NCBI RefSeq assembly: GCF_002127225.1
Contig: NZ_NFUR01000001.1
Location: forward strand, 807,592 to 871,591
From: Sphingomonas sp. IBVSS2
Lineage (GTDB): Bacteria > Pseudomonadota > Alphaproteobacteria > Sphingomonadales > Sphingomonadaceae
Direction of reading: 5' to 3'
Length of the DNA stretch: 64,000 nt
Positions 16,097 through 24,449 of this stretch are shown here, piece by piece (position 1 is the first letter of the stretch; each line of letters begins with the position of its first letter). The notes under the pieces were generated by a model. The model was not told where the DNA came from. It worked only from the letters and a program-made list of their open reading frames with translations, and did no database searches. A program made the translations under genes and the position numbers.

Positions 16097-16184
16097 AGCA
16101 TCGGGTCGGCCATGCCCCCAGCATGGCCTGAACAGCGCGGGGCGCTGTTCACCCGATGCTCCCCAGAGGGGAGAGGGCTTCTAA
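15735..16184 (+). CDS. DUF559 (Vsr-like endonuclease fold) protein
   Basis: 149 residues. The core matches DUF559: PTPAETAMWRILRAKQF, then KFARQVVIAPYIADFVA, LIIEIDGDTHALRDAQDARR and GYRVIRFTNYEVGRNL. Asp in YIADF and Glu/Asp in IEIDG are the likely metal-binding residues of a Vsr/PD-(D/E)xK nuclease fold. GTG 15735 with GGGAGAGGGG upstream is preferred; the frame could open further up, but only in palindrome sequence. The last 30 or so residues are also translated from repeat sequence. Its stop lies one base before the hisZ ATG. Biological role is unknown; a link to the surrounding repeats is a hypothesis. Confidence 0.8.
   Translation: MPQTDKALLARAKAMRVSPTPAETAMWRILRAKQFEGVKFARQVVIAPYIADFVARSRGLIIEIDGDTHALRDAQDARRTSWLERQGYRVIRFTNYEVGRNLDGVAYAIGEALAALPLSQPASGRPCPQHGLNSAGRCSPDAPQRGEGF
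16097..16160. repeat. Nested three-way palindrome at the end of the DUF559 gene
   Basis: An outer stem AGCATCGGGT / ACCCGATGCT (16097-16106 with 16151-16160) encloses two hairpins. The first is GGCCATGC / GCATGGCC (16108-16115 with 16121-16128). The second is TGAACAGCGC / GCGCTGTTCA (16129-16138 with 16142-16151, sharing base 16151 with the outer stem). Every arm is perfect. It starts directly after the right arm of the 25-bp inverted repeat and is followed at 16161-16177 by CCCC...GGGGAGAGGG. Confidence 0.8.
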
Positions 16185-16185
16185 G

Positions 16186-17286
16186 ATGAGCGGCTTACTT
16201 CCCGAAGGCTTTCACGATCGCCTCCCCCCTGCGGCGGATGCGGCGACGCGGCTCGAATCCCATGTGCTCGGCGTTGCCCGCGGCTATGGCTATGAGCAGG
16301 TCGATCCGCCGCTGGCCGAGTTCGCCGACGAGCTGAGCGCGCGACTCAAGGCGGCGGGCGGCCTGCGCGACGCGGTGCGCTTCGTCGATCCGGTCTCGCA
16401 GCGAACGCTGGCGATCCGGCCCGACCTGACCGCCCAGATCGGCCGCATCGCCGCGACGCGGATGGGACACCATCCCCGCCCGGTGCGCCTTTCCTATGCG
16501 GGCCCGGTGATGAAGCTTTCCGCCTCGGAGCTCGATCCGCTGCGCGCGACGCGGCAGATCGGCGCCGAGCTGATCGGCCTCGACACCGTCGCCGCCGCCA
16601 CTGAAGTGGTGCGCGTCGCGATCGAGGCGCTCCGGGCGGGCGGCGTCGAGGGCATCGCGCTCGATTTCACGCTGCCCGATCTGGTCGATTGCCTGGCGGG
16701 CGACAGCCTCACCCCGGCCCAGCTCGCAACCCTGCGCGACCGGCTCGATGCCAAGGACGCCGCCGGCGTCGCCGCGATCGCGCCGCGCTATCTGCCCCTG
16801 ATCGAGGCCGCCGGGCCCTTCGACGCCGCGATCGAGCGCCTGCGCGCGAGCGATGCGGGCAAGGCGCTCGCCACCCGGCTCGACGGCCTTGCCGAGATCG
16901 CCGCGAGCATCCGGGGCCAGGCCGCGCTCACGCTCGATCCCACGGAACGCCACGGCTTCGAATATCAAAGCTGGCTCGGCTTCTCGCTGTTCGCAAAGGG
17001 CGTGCGCGGCGAGATCGGCCGGGGCGGCACCTACACCATCCTGCACGGCAATGGCCGGGAGGAAGCGGCCGTGGGCTTCTCGCTCTATGCCGACCCCATT
17101 CTCGATGCCGGCATCGGCGCGGGCGAGCGGCGCCGGCTGTTCCTCCCCTTCGGCACGCCTGCCGGCATCGGCGCGACGCTGCGCGAAGAGGGCTGGGTGA
17201 CCGTTGCCGCGCTCGAAGCGGACGACACGCCCGAGGCCCAGCTCTGCACCCACGCCCTGCGCGACGGGGCGCCGGCTTCGGTCTAG
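16186..17286 (+). CDS. hisZ: ATP phosphoribosyltransferase regulatory subunit HisZ
   Basis: 366 residues. HisZ is a catalytically inactive histidyl-tRNA-synthetase paralogue that pairs with the short HisG in the first step of histidine synthesis. The N-terminus LLPEGFHDRLPPAADAATRLE and blocks FVDPVSQRTLAIRPDLTAQI and RGGTYTILHGNGREEAAVGFS follow HisRS class II motifs. It lacks the C-terminal anticodon-binding domain. The ATG is one base after the DUF559 stop, and the GGGGAGAGGG of a palindromic repeat (16168-16177) is the best ribosome site. purA, the usual next gene in sphingomonads as I recall, is absent. Confidence 0.92.
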   Translation: MSGLLPEGFHDRLPPAADAATRLESHVLGVARGYGYEQVDPPLAEFADELSARLKAAGGLRDAVRFVDPVSQRTLAIRPDLTAQIGRIAATRMGHHPRPVRLSYAGPVMKLSASELDPLRATRQIGAELIGLDTVAAATEVVRVAIEALRAGGVEGIALDFTLPDLVDCLAGDSLTPAQLATLRDRLDAKDAAGVAAIAPRYLPLIEAAGPFDAAIERLRASDAGKALATRLDGLAEIAASIRGQAALTLDPTERHGFEYQSWLGFSLFAKGVRGEIGRGGTYTILHGNGREEAAVGFSLYADPILDAGIGAGERRRLFLPFGTPAGIGATLREEGWVTVAALEADDTPEAQLCTHALRDGAPASV

Positions 17287-17547
17287 GCTCCAGCCTTGTT
17301 CCCCGGCGAAGGCATGGGTTCTCACATCCGTCTTGCAATGTAGGATTTCGCCTGCTTGCCTCCCGTAGCCGGGTGGCCGCGCGGCCGCTCTTTCGACCCG
17401 CAGGAAATATAGGACCCGCGCCGCGCAAGGATCTTGCGGGATGCACGCCCTTTTCCGGGAAGGCGGGGAAAACAAGCCGCCGGGGAATCGGCCCTGTGCG
17501 CGACCTTGGCGATCTTTGCCAGGCCGCCGGCTCCCCCGCCGCAGGAA

Positions 17548-18978
17548 CTAGCGTTCCAGCAGCTCCGCCGCCCGCCCGTCCAGGAAAGCCGTGACCGCCG
17601 CCGTCACCGCATCGCGGAACCGTGCATCCTCGGCAAGCTGCGCTGGGAACACCTGGCGCAGCGCCAGCACCGCGGCCGCCGGGTCGGCACCCGAAGCGGC
17701 GCCGGCGAGCGTTTCCGCCAGCGGATCGGTGATCGGCTCGCCTGCCTGGGCCTTGCGGCGCAGAAAGGCGATCCACGCCGCCACCGGCACTGCCAGCCGC
17801 GCCACGTCGTGCCCCGCCGCCAGCCGGTCGCGAACCGTGTCGAGCAGGCGGTAGGGCAGCTTCTGCGAACCGTCCCAGGCGATCTGGCTGAGCAGGTGGC
17901 GGATCGCCGGATTGCGGAAGCGCGCGAGCACCGCATCGGCATAGCCCGGCACGTCGAGCCCCTCGACCGGCTTCAGCGCGCCCGCAATGTCCTCGTGCAT
18001 CAGCCGGCTGGCAAAGCCGCCCAGCGCGGGATCGCGCACGGCCTCGAACACGGTCTCGTGCCCGAGCGCCAGGCCGATATAGGCCAGGCTCGAATGCGCG
18101 CCGTTGAGGATGCGCAGCTTGGCCTGCTCATAGCCGCGCACGTCATTGGTCAGCGTCACGCCCGCGGCGGCAAGGTCCGGCCCGTCGGCCAGGTCGAAGC
18201 GCTGCAGCACCCACTGCGTGAAGCGTTCGCGCTGCACCGCCGCCCGGTCGTCGACGCCGAGTTCGGCCGCGACCTTGGCGAGGAACGCGGGGTCGCTCGC
18301 CGGCGTGATCGAATCGACCATCGAATCGGGAAAGGCGACTTCGCCGGCTATCCAGTCGGCCAGCCCGCCGTCCCATTCCCGGGCCAGCGCGACACAGGCC
18401 GCGCGCAGCTTCGCGCCGTTGCCGGTCATGTTGTCGCAGCAGAGCATCGCGAAGGGCGCCGCCCCCGCCGCGCGGCGATCGGCGAGGCCGGACACGATCC
18501 AGCCGATCACGCTCGCCGGCTCGGCGGGGCGGGCACGGTCATGGACGATGTCGGGATGGGCGAAGTCGAGGCTGCCGTCGGCGGCCAGGCAATAGCCCTT
18601 TTCGGTCACCGTGCTGGTGGCGAGCTTCACCGCGGGATCGGCGAGCAGGGTGCGCAGCCGCGCGCCTTCGCCCGGGCCGATCGCATCCGAATGCGCGGCG
18701 ATGATGCGGGTGCCCGGCTCGCGATCGATCACCGCCAGCGTGTAGAGCCCGTCCTGTGCCTTGAGCGCGTCGACAGTGCCTGCGCTGCGCAGCGAGACCG
18801 CGGCGATGCCCCAGCGCGGATCGGTGTCGAGCACCCGGTCGAATATGTCCGCCTGGTGCGCGCGATGGAAGGCGCCGGGGCCGAAATGGACCACGCCGGT
18901 CCGGATCGCGGGGTCGTGCCCTGGCCGGGCGATAGCGGCGGGAAGCGAGGCGAGCGTGGCGCGCGAGAGGCTGGTCAT
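17548..18978 (-). CDS. Mannitol dehydrogenase family protein (polyol / fructuronate reductase)
   Basis: 476 residues, the usual length of the long-chain mannitol dehydrogenase family. The Rossmann start is VVHFGPGAFHRAHQADIFD, and the catalytic block is KLRILNGAHSSLAYIGLALG, with the family Lys and His. These enzymes interconvert a keto sugar and a polyol or uronate with NAD(H), for example mannitol/fructose or fructuronate/mannonate; substrate cannot be assigned. ATG 18978 starts just before the domain. It stands alone, with a 260-bp spacer before hisZ in which I see no gene, and tandem repeats upstream at 19004-19054. Confidence 0.9.
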   Translation of the reverse strand: MTSLSRATLASLPAAIARPGHDPAIRTGVVHFGPGAFHRAHQADIFDRVLDTDPRWGIAAVSLRSAGTVDALKAQDGLYTLAVIDREPGTRIIAAHSDAIGPGEGARLRTLLADPAVKLATSTVTEKGYCLAADGSLDFAHPDIVHDRARPAEPASVIGWIVSGLADRRAAGAAPFAMLCCDNMTGNGAKLRAACVALAREWDGGLADWIAGEVAFPDSMVDSITPASDPAFLAKVAAELGVDDRAAVQRERFTQWVLQRFDLADGPDLAAAGVTLTNDVRGYEQAKLRILNGAHSSLAYIGLALGHETVFEAVRDPALGGFASRLMHEDIAGALKPVEGLDVPGYADAVLARFRNPAIRHLLSQIAWDGSQKLPYRLLDTVRDRLAAGHDVARLAVPVAAWIAFLRRKAQAGEPITDPLAETLAGAASGADPAAAVLALRQVFPAQLAEDARFRDAVTAAVTAFLDGRAAELLER

Positions 18979-19003
18979 GCGGCGCGACCAACCCGCCCGC
19001 ACT

Positions 19004-19054
19004 GCCAAAGTCAATGGGTTGGCAAAGTCAATGGGCTGGCAAAGTCAATGGCCC
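19004..19054. repeat. Three tandem 17-bp units upstream of the polyol dehydrogenase gene
   Basis: Units at 19004-19020, 19021-19037 and 19038-19054 share the core CAAAGTCAATGG and differ at only a few bases. They lie 26 bases before the dehydrogenase start, on the promoter side of that minus-strand gene, so they could be repeated regulator sites or slippage products. Confidence 0.75.
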
Positions 19055-19072
19055 GAGTCGGCGGCGCGGCGC

Positions 19073-20101
19073 TCAATAGCGCGTGAGGGGCGAGGAGCCG
19101 CTCACGCCGGGAATCATCGAGCCGGTGGTGCGTTCCTTGGGGCTGCGGTCCACCGGCATCAGGAAGCGGACCTGGCGGTTGGGGAAATCGATGTCGACGC
19201 GGCGGAAGCTGCGCAGCGCATCCATGCCGAGCAGCAGCGCCGGGCGCCGGGTGAGGCCGAAGCGCTCGAAGGGCGCCACCTCGGCAAAGGCCACGGGCAT
19301 GGCCCCGAAGCGCACCTTGCCCACCGTGATGTTGGGCACTTCGGTATAGTCGGCGGTGGTGCGGTTGCCGATGACGCTGGTGAGCGTGATCGGCTGGGCC
19401 TTGGGCGCGTCGCGGCCGACGCGCTTGCGCAGCGCGTTGTTGCCCATCGTCACCTGGCTGCCGGTGTCGAGCACCACCTGGATCCGGGTATTGTCGTAAT
19501 AGGCGTCGGTCACGATCAGCTGGCCGAACACATTCTTGGCGGTGACCACGATCTCGTCGGGATCGCGCTTCGCGAAGGTCTTGCGCTTGACGCTCGGGCG
19601 CACGGCCATGATGCCCTTCTCGAAGTCGATCGTCACCTGATGGTTGCGCAGCGTATCGATGCCGAGCAGGCCGAGCGCGCCGAGGTTGCGAGCCTCGAGC
19701 GCGGGGGCGATGATCGTATGCTGCTCGCCGATCGACTTGATCGAGAGACCGGGCACGACGACGGTATTGACCCGGTCGCGTCCGGTCATCGAAGTGATGA
19801 CCACCGGCGCCGAGGCTCCCAGCCGCAGCGATCCGGCAAGCTCGCGCGACACGACGGTGCGCTCGGCCCCGGTGTCGATGATGAAGTTGTAGGGCCCGCT
19901 ATTGCCCACCGCGACGGGAACGGTGAGCCGCTTGTCGATCTCTCCCAGCGCCAGCAGCGTCGCCTCGACATTCTCGGGCGTGGGCATGGTCAGCGCGGGA
20001 TCCTGGGGCGGGGGCGGCGTGCCCTCGCGGGGATTCTGGCGGTCATGCGCTCCGGCGGTTGCGGCCAGCGGGAGCAGGAGAAGCGCGGCGAGCCTGTTCA
20101 T
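19073..20101 (-). CDS. Tandem retropepsin-like aspartic protease
   Basis: 342 residues with a signal peptide (AATAGAHD region), so periplasmic. There are two retropepsin-like domains in one chain, each with an aspartic-protease motif: D76-T-G (FIIDTGAERTVVS) and D212-T-G (VVLDTGSQVTMG). Viral and bacterial retropepsins usually need two subunits to build the active site, so this chain could form a pseudo-dimer by itself. A second feature is the hydrophobic-hydrophobic-G motif LGLLGIDTLR and LLLGMDALR after each domain. Start 20101 opens the signal peptide. Substrate unknown. Confidence 0.85.
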   Translation of the reverse strand: MNRLAALLLLPLAATAGAHDRQNPREGTPPPPQDPALTMPTPENVEATLLALGEIDKRLTVPVAVGNSGPYNFIIDTGAERTVVSRELAGSLRLGASAPVVITSMTGRDRVNTVVVPGLSIKSIGEQHTIIAPALEARNLGALGLLGIDTLRNHQVTIDFEKGIMAVRPSVKRKTFAKRDPDEIVVTAKNVFGQLIVTDAYYDNTRIQVVLDTGSQVTMGNNALRKRVGRDAPKAQPITLTSVIGNRTTADYTEVPNITVGKVRFGAMPVAFAEVAPFERFGLTRRPALLLGMDALRSFRRVDIDFPNRQVRFLMPVDRSPKERTTGSMIPGVSGSSPLTRY

Positions 20102-20153
20102 GGATACGAAGATACACCTTCGCATGCTGCGCAGCAATCTGTCTGCATTGTGT

Positions 20154-22565
20154 CTAGTCGAGACGCATCGCCTCCGCTGCGATGTCCTCGGCCTCCATCA
20201 GCAGCGCGTCCTCGGTGACGCCCTGGGCGACGTTCTCGCGGCCGATCATGATGAGCACCGGCACGGCCAGGGGCGAGACCCGGGGCAGGTCGATGTGCAG
20301 CATCGTGTCGGCGGCAGTGTCGAGGAGATGGCCGAGGCGGCCGACATCGGTCATCCGGGCACGCGCATCGGCCCAGGCGGCGCGCAGCAGCAGATGGTCG
20401 GGCTCGTATTTGCGCAGCACGTCGTAGATCAGGTCGGTCGAGAAAGTGACCTGGCGTCCGGTCTTCCTCTTGCCGGGATGCTGGCGCTCGACCAGCCCGC
20501 CGATGATCGCCACTTCGCGGAAGGCGCGCTTGAGCAGCGCGGAACCCTGCACCCATTCGACGAACTCGTGCTCGAGGATGTCCGGCGAGAAAAGGGCGCG
20601 CGGGTCCTCGATCTGCTCCAGGCCGTAGACGGCGAGCGCATAGTCGTTGGCGACGAAGCCCAGCGGCTTCAGTCCCAGTGCCTCCATCCGCCGCGTGACC
20701 AGCATGCCGAGCGACTGGTGCGCGTTCCAGCCCTCGAAGCTGTAGATCACCATGTGGTGCCGGCCTTCATGCGGAAAGGTCTCGACGAGCAGCTGGCCGG
20801 GCGCGGGGATCGCGGAGCGGCGCGCCTGTACCTCCAGCCATTCGCGGACGTCGGCGGGAAAGCGCGGCCACTGGTCGCGATCGTGGAGGAAGCGGCGGAC
20901 GCGATCGGCAAGGTTGGCGGTGATGGCGAGGCGGGCGCCCATGTACGAGGGGATGCGCGCGGTCTTCGAAGTGGCGCGGACGACCAGATCGGTGGTGTCG
21001 ACCCGCTCTACTTCCAGCGCCAGGCCGGCGAAGAAGAAAGTGTCGCCCGGGGAGAGGGCGGCGGCGAAATTCTCCTCGACCTTGCCGAGCCGGCGGCCGT
21101 TGCGGAAGCGCACCTCGAGCATCGGCGCCTCGACGATGATGCCGGCGTTGAGCCGGTGCTGCGCAACAAAGGCCGGGGTGGTGACGCGCCAGAGGCCGTC
21201 CCTGCCGAGCGTCAGCCGCTTGAACTTGTCATAGGCGCGCAGCGCGTAGCCGCCATCGGCGATGAAGCCCAATATCCTGTCGAACGTCTCGTCGGGCAGG
21301 GCGGAATAGGGCAATGCTGCGCGGATCTCCTGCAGCAATTCACGCGCTTCGAACGGTGCCGCGCAGGCACAGGCCATGACGTGCTGCGCCAGCACGTCGA
21401 GCGCGCCGGGGCGGAAGACGTCCGGGTCGAGCGCGCCCTGCTCGACGGCGTCCAGCGCCGCGCGGGCCTCCAGATATTCGAAGCGGTTGCCGGGGACGAG
21501 CACCGCCTCGCTCGGCTCGTCCAGCCGGTGATTGGCGCGGCCGATGCGCTGGAGCAGGCGCGACGAGCCCTTGGGCGCGCCCATCTGGATCACGCAGTCG
21601 ACATCGCCCCAGTCGACGCCCAGGTCGAGGCTGGCGGTGGCGACCAGCGCGCGCAGCCTGCCGTCGGCCATCGCCTGCTCGGCCCGCCGCCGTGCCTCGA
21701 GGCTCAGGCTGCCATGATGGACGCCGATCGGCAGCTTCAGCTCGTTCACCTTCCACAGCTGCTGGAAGACCAGTTCGGCAAGGCCCCGGGTGTTGCAGAA
21801 GACGATGGTCGTCCCATGCGTCTCGATCTCGGCCATCACCTGCGGGATCGCATAGATGCCCGAATGGCCCGCCCAGGGAACCTTGTCCTCGGGGAGCAGG
21901 ATGGCGATGTTCGGCTCGGCGCCCCTCTCGCCCTCGACCAGGGTGACGCCGCCGATATCGCCATGCGGGGCGAGCCAGGCGCGATAGCCGTCCGGATCCG
22001 CGACCGTCGCCGAGAGCGCGACGCGGCGCAGCCCCGGGGCGAAGCGCTGGAGCCGGGCAAGGGCAAGGGCGAGCAGGTCGCCGCGCTTGCCGGTGGCAAA
22101 GGCATGGACCTCGTCGATGACTATCGTCTTCAATCCGGAGAACATCGTCAGGCTGTCCTCATAGGAGAGCAGCAGGCTGAGCGATTCGGGCGTGGTGAGC
22201 AGGATCTGGGGCGGGCGGGCGCGCTGGCGGACCTTGCGGTCCCAGGGCGTGTCGCCCGTGCGCGTCTCTACCCGGATGGGCACGCCCATCTCCTCGATCG
22301 GCGTGAGCAGGTTGCGCTGCACGTCCACCGCCAGTGCCTTCAAGGGCGAGATGTAGAGCGTGTGCAGCCCCTCGGCCGGCGCTTCGATCAGCTCGGCCAG
22401 GCTGGGCAGGAAGCCCGCCAGCGTCTTGCCCGCGCCGGTGGGGGCGACGAGCAGCGCATGCTCGCCCCGGCGGCCGGCGGCGAGCATCTCCAGCTGGTGC
22501 CGGCGCGGCGCCCAGCCGCGCGCGGCGAACCAGTCCGACAGGGTCGAGGGGAGGGCGGCGTCCAT
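20154..22565 (-). CDS. Ligase-associated DNA damage response DEXH helicase (Lhr-like)
   Basis: 803 residues. Superfamily 2 helicase motifs are Walker A PTGAGKT (42-48), DEVH (151-154), SAT (LSATVADPD) and a QRIGRANH motif VI. The C-terminal half carries the Lhr-specific winged-helix and beta-barrel region. This short Lhr form belongs to the repair set of helicase, ATP-dependent ligase, MBL exonuclease and metallophosphoesterase. ATG 22565 was chosen because the frame upstream belongs to the overlapping neighbour. It is 11 bp after the end of a membrane-anchored unknown gene, and the exonuclease gene is divergent just beyond that. Confidence 0.92.
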   Translation of the reverse strand: MDAALPSTLSDWFAARGWAPRRHQLEMLAAGRRGEHALLVAPTGAGKTLAGFLPSLAELIEAPAEGLHTLYISPLKALAVDVQRNLLTPIEEMGVPIRVETRTGDTPWDRKVRQRARPPQILLTTPESLSLLLSYEDSLTMFSGLKTIVIDEVHAFATGKRGDLLALALARLQRFAPGLRRVALSATVADPDGYRAWLAPHGDIGGVTLVEGERGAEPNIAILLPEDKVPWAGHSGIYAIPQVMAEIETHGTTIVFCNTRGLAELVFQQLWKVNELKLPIGVHHGSLSLEARRRAEQAMADGRLRALVATASLDLGVDWGDVDCVIQMGAPKGSSRLLQRIGRANHRLDEPSEAVLVPGNRFEYLEARAALDAVEQGALDPDVFRPGALDVLAQHVMACACAAPFEARELLQEIRAALPYSALPDETFDRILGFIADGGYALRAYDKFKRLTLGRDGLWRVTTPAFVAQHRLNAGIIVEAPMLEVRFRNGRRLGKVEENFAAALSPGDTFFFAGLALEVERVDTTDLVVRATSKTARIPSYMGARLAITANLADRVRRFLHDRDQWPRFPADVREWLEVQARRSAIPAPGQLLVETFPHEGRHHMVIYSFEGWNAHQSLGMLVTRRMEALGLKPLGFVANDYALAVYGLEQIEDPRALFSPDILEHEFVEWVQGSALLKRAFREVAIIGGLVERQHPGKRKTGRQVTFSTDLIYDVLRKYEPDHLLLRAAWADARARMTDVGRLGHLLDTAADTMLHIDLPRVSPLAVPVLIMIGRENVAQGVTEDALLMEAEDIAAEAMRLD

Positions 22566-22576
22566 GCGATGGCGGA

Positions 22577-23242
22577 TCAGGGAGCCGGCGGCGCGCCCTT
22601 GGACCGGACGACCAGCGCGGGCGGCGCGTCTCCCGCCACCGCCAGCTTCGCGCGCTGGCCGCCGTCGCGATCCTCGAGCTCGAGCCACGCCGTGTCGCCG
22701 CGCGTGCCCAGCCGCACGCCTTCGGCATATTTGCCGGGTGGATTGGCGTAGTTGACCGTGAAGCCGGCGAAGCCGCTCTGCTCGTTGACGATCATCGCCA
22801 CCGCGTCGCCGCCCGACCGGTCGAGCGCGATCACGCCGCGGCCATTGTCGAGCCAGCTCATCGCGCCCCGCTCCGATCCGGCGGCGTCGTGCAGGACGAG
22901 GCCATAGGCGCCCGCCACGCGCGGATAGCTCCTGCCGGCCAGGCGGGGGTCGGGCTCTTCGCCGAGGATCACCCGGTCGCGGCCGTCGGGGCCGAGCACG
23001 ACGATCGAGGCGGTCTGCCCGTCGGTGCGTTCGCGCCCTTCGGCCGGCGGCGGCGCGCCGATCAGGATGCGCGGCTTGCCGGCGGCGTCGACCACCCGGA
23101 TCGCCCGCGCCTCGATCATCCCGGCCGGCGCGGTGGCGGCGATGACGAAGCCGGCGGCCCCGATCCCGGCCATGGCGAACAGCGCGATGCGCTGGCGGCG
23201 AAGCTGCGTCTCGAGCCGGGCGATGCGTGCTGCGGTATCCAT
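22577..23242 (-). CDS. Unknown membrane-anchored protein with strand repeats
   Basis: 221 residues. An N-terminal heptad-like segment (RIARLETQLRRQRI) leads into one membrane helix (about 20-40). The rest is a run of beta-strand repeats with the loose consensus (I/V)xDxxGxxRxxLG: VVDAAGKPRILIG, LGPDGRDRVILG, LHDAAGSERGAM and LDRSGGDAVAMIV. I do not recognise the family, and no catalytic motif is visible. It is immediately upstream of the Lhr-like helicase on the same strand, and its promoter faces the exonuclease gene, so it is likely co-transcribed with the repair helicase. Confidence 0.75.
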   Translation of the reverse strand: MDTAARIARLETQLRRQRIALFAMAGIGAAGFVIAATAPAGMIEARAIRVVDAAGKPRILIGAPPPAEGRERTDGQTASIVVLGPDGRDRVILGEEPDPRLAGRSYPRVAGAYGLVLHDAAGSERGAMSWLDNGRGVIALDRSGGDAVAMIVNEQSGFAGFTVNYANPPGKYAEGVRLGTRGDTAWLELEDRDGGQRAKLAVAGDAPPALVVRSKGAPPAP

Positions 23243-23329
23243 TTCCTCTTCCTCTCCCGGTGCAAAGCGAAGGATGGCCAATTCCGATCCGATTGGAACC
23301 CGCCCGCCGCCCAGCCATATATAGGGACG

Positions 23330-24325
23330 ATGGCATTGGGCAGCTGGATCGAGCCGCGTCCCGCGGGCATCTATATTCCGGCGGCGGAGGCGTGGATCGA
23401 CCCGTCGCAGCCGGTGGCGCGCGCGCTGGTGACGCATGGCCATGCCGATCATGCCCGGGGCGGGCACGGCGCGGTATGGGCGACGCCGCAGACGCTGGCG
23501 ATCATGGAGGCGCGCTACGGGCCGCAGAACGGCCGTCCGGTCGACTATGGCGAGCGGATCACCCTGCACGGCATCGACATCCGCTTCGTGCCCGCCGGCC
23601 ATGTCCTCGGCTCCGCCCAGATCGTGCTCGAGCATCGCGGCGAGCGGATCGTCGTCTCGGGCGATTACAAGCGCCGCGAGGATCCGACCTGCGCGCCCTT
23701 CGAGCCGGTGCCCTGCGACGTGTTCGTCACCGAAGCCACGTTCGGCCTGCCCGTGTTCCGCCATCCCGAGACGCATGACGAGCTCGACAAGCTGCTCGCG
23801 GCGTTGCGCGCCAATCCGGATCGCTGCGTGCTGGTCGGCGCCTATGCGCTGGGCAAGGCGCAGCGCGTGATCCGCGAGCTGCGGGTGATGGGGTTCGAGG
23901 ATCCCGTCTATCTCCACGGCGCGCTCCAGCGGCTGTGCGATCTCTATGTCGAGCAGGGCATCGACCTGGGCGCGCTGCGCCCCGCCACCGGGATGTCGAA
24001 GGCCGAGCTGCGGGGGCGGGTCGTCCTGTGTCCGCCGGGCGCGCTCAACGATCGCTGGTCGCGCCGCCTGCCCGATCCGATCACGGCGATGGCATCGGGC
24101 TGGATGCGCATCCGCCAGCGCGCCCGGCAGCGGGGCGTCGAGCTGCCGCTGATCCTCTCCGATCATGCCGACTGGGACGAGCTGACCCGCACCATCGCGG
24201 AACTGGAGCCGCGCGAAGTATGGGTGACCCATGGCCGCGAGGATGCGCTCGTCCATTGGTGCCGCCTCCACCAGATCAAGGCGCGCGCGCTCGAGCTCGC
24301 GGGGTTCGAGGATGAGGATGATTGA
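23330..24325 (+). CDS. Ligase-associated DNA damage response exonuclease (metallo-beta-lactamase fold)
   Basis: 331 residues. The metallo-beta-lactamase motif is H36-G-H38-A-D40-H41, followed by FVPAGHVLGSAQIVLE and SGDYKRRED, the beta-CASP-like region, and a late SDHADWDEL block with more metal ligands. This matches the Exo protein that accompanies Lhr helicase and an ATP-dependent ligase; it is expected to trim damaged 3' ends. It is divergent from the unknown membrane gene and the helicase across an 87-bp spacer. The ligase is not here but at 35511-37088. Confidence 0.92.
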   Translation: MALGSWIEPRPAGIYIPAAEAWIDPSQPVARALVTHGHADHARGGHGAVWATPQTLAIMEARYGPQNGRPVDYGERITLHGIDIRFVPAGHVLGSAQIVLEHRGERIVVSGDYKRREDPTCAPFEPVPCDVFVTEATFGLPVFRHPETHDELDKLLAALRANPDRCVLVGAYALGKAQRVIRELRVMGFEDPVYLHGALQRLCDLYVEQGIDLGALRPATGMSKAELRGRVVLCPPGALNDRWSRRLPDPITAMASGWMRIRQRARQRGVELPLILSDHADWDELTRTIAELEPREVWVTHGREDALVHWCRLHQIKARALELAGFEDEDD

Positions 24326-24449
24326 TCCAATCGCGTGATGCCGAACCGGGGCAATCGCCGCGCAAGGTCGTCAAGGCCATGCCGGTGAGAGCAGGCGCCG
24401 CCCCCGGACCGCGCGAGCGCGACGGGCGAAATCCTGCATTGCAAGCGGC

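Noticed and set aside
15735..16184. DUF559 gene as part of a restriction-modification or Vsr repair system
   Set aside because: No methyltransferase or restriction gene is adjacent; neighbours are serine and histidine biosynthesis genes.
17287..17547. Possible small gene between hisZ and the polyol dehydrogenase
   Set aside because: No frame with a start, ribosome site and plausible composition; only G/C-rich spacer is seen.
19004..19054. Short CRISPR-like array
   Set aside because: Units are contiguous, without spacers, and only three in number; no cas genes are nearby.
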